Below are positions 56,905 to 64,000 of a stretch of 64,000 bases of DNA, one piece after another. Source of the stretch: Synaphobranchus kaupii (taxonomy: Eukaryota > Chordata > Actinopteri > Anguilliformes > Synaphobranchidae); NCBI GenBank assembly GCA_029718625.1, contig CM056379.1:60229626-60293625 (forward strand), written 5' to 3'. Positions within the stretch are counted from its first letter, which is position 1. Every line of letters starts with the position of its first letter. The position numbers and the translations under genes were made by a program. Below the pieces are notes generated by a model. It was not told the DNA's origin, searched no databases, and worked only from the letters and a program-made list of their open reading frames with translations.

Positions 56905-59900
56905 TAGCCTGCAATACTGTCTGATATTAAAACTGTGCTGATTGTGACCAGTGTTATACACCTAAGAAAAATAGATGAATACATAAATGAATACATAAAT
57001 GAATACATAAAACAAATTTGACAATGGGACTAAAAATGTGTGGAGCTATTTTTCCTTATAGGTATAGCAAGGACAGGATGTGATTCATATGTTGCAAACA
57101 TATTGCTACATAAGTGGAATTGTATTCCTGTACAGTAGGCTACAAGTGACCTAACTTTCCTGATTGGCCTGTAATTTGTATTTCCCTTAAGCTGTTGTAC
57201 TGCTGTGCGCGCGACATAATGCAGACTTACCCCTTGGTTACAGGTGGTTTTCACTGAAGCACTGCACAAATCATTTAGTAAAAAAGTTTAGCACTTTCAG
57301 TGAACCCCTTCCTTCACATTCCACTACGATTAATTTCCGTTTCATAACCAAGTATATTTAATTTCCCACAAATACTGTATCTACATGTTTTATAACTTAT
57401 ATAATTCATCAGATAATTCTACACCTACTCAATATCGAACTCGTTTGCATGATAGAGTCCTGCGTAAAATTTGGGTTCAACCTCCTCCGGCAGGCATGTA
57501 AAGTACAGGCTGCACGTTTATAGCTTTGCGCCATATGGCAATCGCTCAAGGCCTGAGTGATCCAGTCTCTTGGCATCTCTCTATCTAATCAGCAACACAA
57601 GACTGCTCTATTCTCCATGTCCTCCAACTGCATAGCTTATGGTTCCGCCAGCCACCTTGTTCACAGGTGTGAGAATCACTCTTGTTGTACATGGTGTTTA
57701 CCGTAGATCATTTATATCAGGAAATTATATCAGAAAATATTCTTTTCCAGAAAGCCTACTACTTTTATTAGTTTTGCTTATTAGATTAAGACAGTCGTTC
57801 AGTACGTGACATCACAACCCATGTAAATTAAGCTTTTCATTGATCATTATTATTCAGTAATTATGCGTCATCTTTAGCCATTCAGTGTGTATTTGGTGAA
57901 ATGTTCTCAGGTTTGAATCACATATTGATGGAAAAGTAGTCTGCAGTGTTTTTTCTTTGAAATTTTGTTCAAGTAATCTGCTAGTCTCTAACTTCTACAG
58001 AGGGCCTGTAATATAAAAAATATATATCATGTCTGCAATCAACCTCTTTCTTTGTCTACCAGTCAACATGTATGTGCAGGAGCAGTACAAGTGTATTGTA
58101 GGGCTAATGTCACAATAAACCTAACTCTATCCCATTGTGTTCCTCTTCAAGCTCTCTTTTTAACTGACTGCTAGCTGACATGCAGTCAACCCCCAATCAA
58201 TGTAGGTCTATAGTATGTGCCACAGGGTTTTTGTGCCTGATTAACCTTAAGTAAGAGCCATGTTTCAAATGCATAGTTCAGTCTCATCCCCCATGCCATC
58301 ATACTGTGTCAAGAGTGCTGCTGTGTCCCTCGGGCCCTTTATTCAGACGCCTGTTCGATCAATGGGCTGATTATACAGTACATGTTCATATTCTCTTTCT
58401 CACTCTTTCTCTCTCTCTCTCTCACCCTCAAAAACTAAAATAGACATGCATAGTCTATTTATGTATTGGTTCATTCTTTATTTATTAAGAAGAAAAGCTC
58501 CATTAAGCTTGGCATCTTTTTCTCAAGGGAGACCTGGCCAAAACATGGTAACCTCTTACTGATCTACTGCTTCGTTTCATGGCCTCTGACCTTTTGCTCT
58601 CCCGATTACTCTCTTCTTGTTGTATATGAGATCAATATCCTGACGAGACAGAATGCCTCCTTCTGTCCTTCAAAATCAATACTTCCTGGAGTGTTTCTCA
58701 TGATGTTTCCACAGCAACTGACCAAGGATGAGTCAACATTTTTCTCTGGAGGTTCTCTGATGCAGTTCTTAAGACAAAACCTTAAACATTGTGTTGGGAT
58801 GGAATCAAAGAGGCTCATGACCAGCAAGATTCCCAAACACATCTCTGGAAATATAAGTCTAAGATGTCAAAGGAGACAGTTCCATTTTTGAGGAGTATTC
58901 TCTGCAATGTGTATAAGCAATGAGTGTCCAGGCCAGGAAAGCCCACAGCTCTTCAGCAAAGAGTACCTGGAGTCCTCACAATAGATAATGCACAGATTAG
59001 TTGGTTTATTCTTGTCAGTCACAACTTTATCAGCTTGTTTTCTTATCTCTCTGTTTTATCCCTGTGGATTAAATATTCCATCAGTTCCTGTTGAGATTTA
59101 GCTTGTGTATCAGCTACAGTTTAAAGGCATTTTGTAAGTGAATACTGAACATGTCTGCAAGTTAGTGGTCCAAATTACAGTAAACCGGTTTCAAACAGAT
59201 GCCCAACCACATAATGTGAATATGTTCTTGTATGTGTCGTAGTCATTAGGGTTGCAAAGGGAGGGGATTTTCCAGGTAACTTTTGGTAATTTTCCCGAAA
59301 ATGAGCACTCAGTGTAATTTTGGGAATTTACAATCTCATGCTTAACCTTTCTATTATGTAAGCATTTTACTGTCATGTGTGTTAAGGTGTTGCGGGTCAA
59401 TATAAAATATAAAAAATGTTATAAAATATAAAAAAATATATTTTAAAAGTTCCAAATATCTTTTTTTGTAAACATGTATTTCCTAATTCTCTAGTGTGTC
59501 TTAAAGGGGTTTGCTGAAGAAAATCACCAATTTGAAATTATACAAAAACAAAAAGTAATTTTGGTTTATATATACCCTAACATAATAGGAAGGTTAAACA
59601 AAGCTAATAAAACACACAAGTTGAAGAAAACAGTAATAAAAAAACCGAAATGAGCCCAGGTCCTTTCTGGAGAGCATGTTTCTGCGGCATATGGTACAAT
59701 CACTGCCATTGCACAGCAACTTAATCTAGACTGGGTAATCAAGTTTGGGTAAATTTTACTGCAAGGAAGGACTGTGGCATGCTAATGCCATCTGGGATGC
59801 CATTTCATTTATTTGCTGGCAGAAATCCCAATACTGTTGGACACAAAGACTTTTCCTGTAGATGGAGAAAATGGCATACAACGTGATGTTGATCGTATTC

Positions 59901-62900
59901 TGCCCTCTACATGACGCGTTATAATTAGCCTGGGTTCCCAGCCTTGTCACCTCCAGGCCACACATCTGGTTCTGTGGATAGCATTGGCAGTTCTGTAGCA
60001 TTTCCTCTGGGTTACTCACCGTCCCAGGAGATGGAGCTGAAAGCAAGCCATGGAACGAACACATCAGGGCATCTCCAATTCGGGTGATTCATGCACTGCC
60101 CCTCTCTGGCGAGAGCCATTCTACCACATCTTTTCAATGACATGCTATTCCTCTTCTCTCCCCCTTCATCACTAACAAGGCATACAACTCCTTTTAATGT
60201 TGTTAATACACATATGCAAAAACACATGCACATGCGCACACACACACACACAAACACAATCAGCCAATGCTTAGCCTATTGTTTAAAGAACAGTGAGATA
60301 AGTGCGGATTTGAAAGGCCGGGCTTCAATCACGCTTCAGGACAGAGCCACGGGATTTTCAAATCGGATTCCTTCACATGTGTGATTTTGGACCACTGGTG
60401 CAATTAAAGTGAGTGGGCTGTTTTAGTCCAGCGTTTTTATTTTTTGTGCATTGTAGTTACATCAGTCTCTCCAAGGATTATCATTCCCAGAAATAACCAG
60501 CGGTTTCCCAAGTTCACATGGCGAGGGAGACCCAGGGCATGTGGAATTCAGCTTGGCTATTCAGGGATGGGAGCTATAAACTGGGGATGTCATGGGGCGC
60601 ACAGTCAGGTTGGCCCATTCACAAATCCTCTGGCGAGGTACTAATTTTGTAATGACAACATTTAGTTACTCAGCGTGCGTGACATTTTGCATTTCCCCAG
60701 TCGACCATTAACTAAACTTCCATCCATTTTTTGGTGTTTTTATAAGTCCTGCTGTATGTGTCAACTTGACAGGCCATATTTAATTTCCACAGATGTCACG
60801 GTATGTTTTCAGGTGTAAACCTAACTTAGCTTTAGTTTTGAAATTTGACTTTGGAGCTATGGGCCCACAGATAAGCTGGATAAGGTTTCAACTGGAAAAA
60901 CCAGGGCTGCAGCTGAGGCAGCCAGAGGGTAAGATCAAGGCTGTGTTTCTTGGCAGCAGCACCGGGTGCATGATCAGCAGGACACAGGGGTATTTGCAGT
61001 AAAACTCTCACCTCTGAGCACAGAGAGACTCATGGCACCGGGTCATGCACACTTTGGGAATTGGATTTGTTGTGCGAAGTCAGAGCACGCAAGTTTTAAG
61101 AATTTGATTCTGTTATTGAAATTATTACCCACATTACTCAGAGCTTATATTTCTTAAACCGCCTACTCTCATTTTGTAGTTATAAACCTTAGTAGGTAAC
61201 CCATCAAACAAACAGTTAGCGGTCCTCTTTAGAACATTATTCTTTCCCTATGCTTCCGAACTATAGCATGGCTCCTTTTCAGTAACCTACTATTATTGAC
61301 CTCTTTGGCAAACTTGAATTTTCTTCTGGGCCTTCATTATAGTAAACAGTGGTTGGCTTTACCACATTGTACTCTTTATCAATAGTGCTAAGACATGCTC
61401 CTCGTCTAATTTCATATTACACCTCCTGGATAACTCACCCCTGATAATTTGCTTAACTCGAGTTGAGTTGGCAACTGATTACTGCGATGCACCAATATTT
61501 AAGATTGGGCGTGATGTGATAATTAACATATGCATGCACAACACAAGAATAACCTGTCCGTAGCTGGTCGTGAAAAAATACTACCCATCTTCTGGTATAA
61601 AAAAATAATAATTAAAAAATTTTAAAAAACTATGTGGAAATGTTATGAAGTCAGACAGCCTCTGATTTTCCAGCTCAACTTAAATGGCTTCTAACACTAT
61701 TAAAGACCAAATGTGTCTGTCAAAATGTCAAACAACACATTAAAATGCATGTTTTATTGTACACATGTAGTTTTTTCTTTCATTATGCTACTCCATTGGA
61801 AATTTGCTCCCCTTTATAGCAGACGGACCTCAACATGCAGTTATAGAGGGGTAGGTGTATTTCCAGCTTATTGCTGGAAAGTAGGCTATGACTTATTTTA
61901 ATTTAATGCTTACCTTTTTGCATCTGTGATAAACTAAAGAGAATCTAGTTTTTTATGATAAGGCAGCTGATAAGGTGTAATTGTGTAAACTACGTCCAGG
62001 TTCATACCAAGTCTGCTTGGCTAGTGAGTCCGTAACTCCAGCCGGGTCGTATCTCCGTACTCCGTACCGGTTCTAGGCCTGCTGTGTATAGATTGGGAGC
62101 TGTCAAGTTGCCATTGTTTTCTCACATGAAAGATTTGACCCTGTGATGAGATAGTTGTAACAGAATTTAGGGTTTATGGCAATGTCAATGTGTACCTTTG
62201 ATTCAGATGTGTCTGTTACCATGTTCTTTGTGTCTTCATCTACCTCATCTCAGAGGAAAAAGACCATCAGAAAAGTATTTTTTTCCCTTCAATCCTGAAT
62301 CCCCTAATATATCCTAACTCTGGACTTGACAACAAGAATGCAGCTTCCGCATTGGTGAAGCAAGAGCACCACTGACATTTGTCTGCATTTATATTTCATT
62401 CAGACCTGGGACATGTACGTATTTGAAATATTTTCACTGTTTGGTAAATGTGGTAAAACACTACACTACTAAAAATACTACAAATCCCTTAGAATATTCT
62501 ATTACAAACCACATGACCATATAAAATAATAATTTTGTTATGTATATTGGAAAAAATTGATGTTCATTTTTAAATGTAATAATCTTAATAATTATTTGAC
62601 CCAGGTCTGATTTTTGATACAGTTTGATAAGTAGTTCAGTTTTATCAAAGGTCTTGAATTTGCCATTAAATTAATTAACATTTCTCTTTGTAGCACAACT
62701 AAATTTGCCTGCTAGGTTTTAAATGAATTTTATTTCTGCACAGTGGCTTGCTATCAGCACAAGCAGTGGTTCTGAAAGTGGTCTGCTGCTCATAAAAGAC
62801 AGACTGTTACTTGGAGTAGCTAGCTAACTGCTGTGTTTGGTAAACAGTCTAAATAAAAGCCTTTGCTCTATTAGCTTGCAAGCTACTATTGGCTGTATCC

Positions 62901-64000
62901 AGTTCTTGTGGAACTTGTTGCTAGGAATGTTCTGCCCATTCCTAGAAAGTTTCTATGATGCTGTTGCCACATTTTCTAGCCAATAGAAAGGCTTCAGAAG
63001 AGATTGATGAGAAAGGATTGGGTAATGGGACACCCTCAGAGGGGTGCCTGAGTGTGAGATTCTTTTCAGCATTGCACTCATTTTACAGGCTTTTAGGGCA
63101 ACAACCAAGGAGTTTGTTGACTGTGAATCCTGCAACATTTCACATAGGTGACACAAGCAAGCACTCAGTGAGAAGTGGATGCCACTGTGCCTGAAATTGT
63201 ACCTTTCCAATAACTTAAGCCCTCAACCTAATCTTAACTGAATTACCACAGTATAATAAAGAACAGTAGTTTATATATTACATTATTTAATGTTCATAAA
63301 ATAATTGAAACAATAAAGTTATGCACAAGATACAGTAGCTTTGTATGAGAATATTGAGAATAATGAGAATATTCAAAGTATAACCTTTTCACCCAACATT
63401 TTTTTATTTGAATTGGCAGGGTAGAACAAAGGAACCTTGTGTTCCCCTTGTTCCTGCATTAAATTAGCTATTTTGCCCAGCACATTCTGTCCAGTAGTTC
63501 ACCCTTGCTATCTTTAAAGTATTAGCCAACCATTACAAAAACAGACCTGCTATGCACTGGAACTGCCAAATAACAAGCTCTGGTTTACAGTTATGGGAGC
63601 GAAGGGTGAAATATAGGCTATAGAAATTTGGACCTACGTTGTTGGAAACTGTAGATAACCTACCCAACAAGCGAGTTGTTCTAAACCCAAAATGCAGTCA
63701 ACCTGTGCAGTGCCGGGTCTGGTTACATGTGATAATTGCTGTATTTATAGGTCAGTGGTTGTCGGGTAGATTTCATAGTCAGGGATATCCAAGCCAGTTC
63801 ATGAGACCAAAGGGTAGAAATGAGTCAAAACATTTTTCCAGAGCTGTATATTTAATAACTCCATAAATGATGGGAACTTGAGGCAAGGGAACTGGAAATG
63901 GCTGCAGATGATTTCTTTCAAGATAGTATTGACACACCAAAATTGATTGACAGAGGACAAGTACCCACACATGTATAGATGATTGATTTTGGAATCCTAA
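56905..64000. other. Intergenic or intronic, no gene recognised
   Basis: About 7 kb with few repeats and no convincing exon; a CT-rich microsatellite lies at about 58395-58424. The longest frames (58466-58891 plus, 59756-60064 minus) have no known motifs. The low repeat content contrasts with the region before 55 kb and would suit a long intron or a conserved regulatory block, but the sequence alone does not decide. Confidence 0.45.

Noticed and set aside
58466..58891. 141-codon frame considered as a coding exon
   Set aside because: No recognisable domain, no splice or start context that stands out, AT-rich background composition.
59756..60064. 102-codon minus-strand Cys-containing frame followed by a GTGAGT-like donor
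   Set aside because: The Cys spacing fits no family I know and no neighbouring exon was found; kept only as a conserved-element candidate.

Overview
This window looks like teleost fish genomic DNA. It is AT-rich, has one vertebrate seven-transmembrane receptor gene, and carries a typical ray-finned-fish mix of mobile elements: L2-clade LINEs with the GGATAAAAGCGTCTGC tail, Tc1/mariner, hAT, Harbinger-like and TTAA-targeting DNA elements, DIRS tyrosine-recombinase retroelements, Ty3/gypsy LTR elements and a tRNA-derived SINE. The species cannot be fixed from the sequence alone.

The only confident host protein-coding gene is at 7148-8320 (+): an intact 390-residue chemokine-type GPCR, most like CCR10. 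Its coding sequence is one long exon behind a plausible splice acceptor and is followed by poly(A) signals. It is far richer in G+C than its surroundings. A second, weak host candidate is a CG-rich stretch at 56000-56905 that could be the first exon and 5' UTR of a gene whose body lies beyond the window.

Layout: 1-764, L2 3' end beside a Harbinger-like end. 3404-3921, a (TA)n-centred palindrome and a Tc1 transposase tail. 5832-6500, a complete TTAA-flanked element. 7148-8542, the receptor gene. 9479-10256, a hAT-like element with a SINE inside. 10938-11690, two small inverted-repeat elements and a LINE tail. 13357-17693, a Harbinger-like element interrupted by a second copy of its own family, with a hAT element in the outer copy and a CTG-flanked element in the inner one. 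17705-17999, a Tc1 end. 18869-20822, a foldback element with arms of about half a kilobase. 22157-22400, an inverted second copy of the small element at 11198. 22.4-27.9 kb, mostly unassigned. 27905-30130, a decayed minus-strand gypsy element lacking the reverse-transcriptase active site. 31795-34753, a complete but dead Tc1-like element split by a solo LTR. 40556-48525, a DIRS element carrying several later insertions. 50642-51862, a solo LTR with perfect 5-bp target duplications. 52310-55085, more DNA-transposon remnants. 55.1-64 kb, mostly single-copy-looking DNA.

No multi-gene pathway, CRISPR array, rRNA gene or stand-alone tRNA gene was recognised. The value of the window lies in the preserved receptor and in an unusually readable insertion history: target duplications let many element boundaries be set to the base and the order of insertions be deduced. 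I did not find evidence of a new multi-component biological system; the most unusual structures are the same-family nested insertion, the DIRS nest, the foldback element, and LTRs carrying their own expandable minisatellite.
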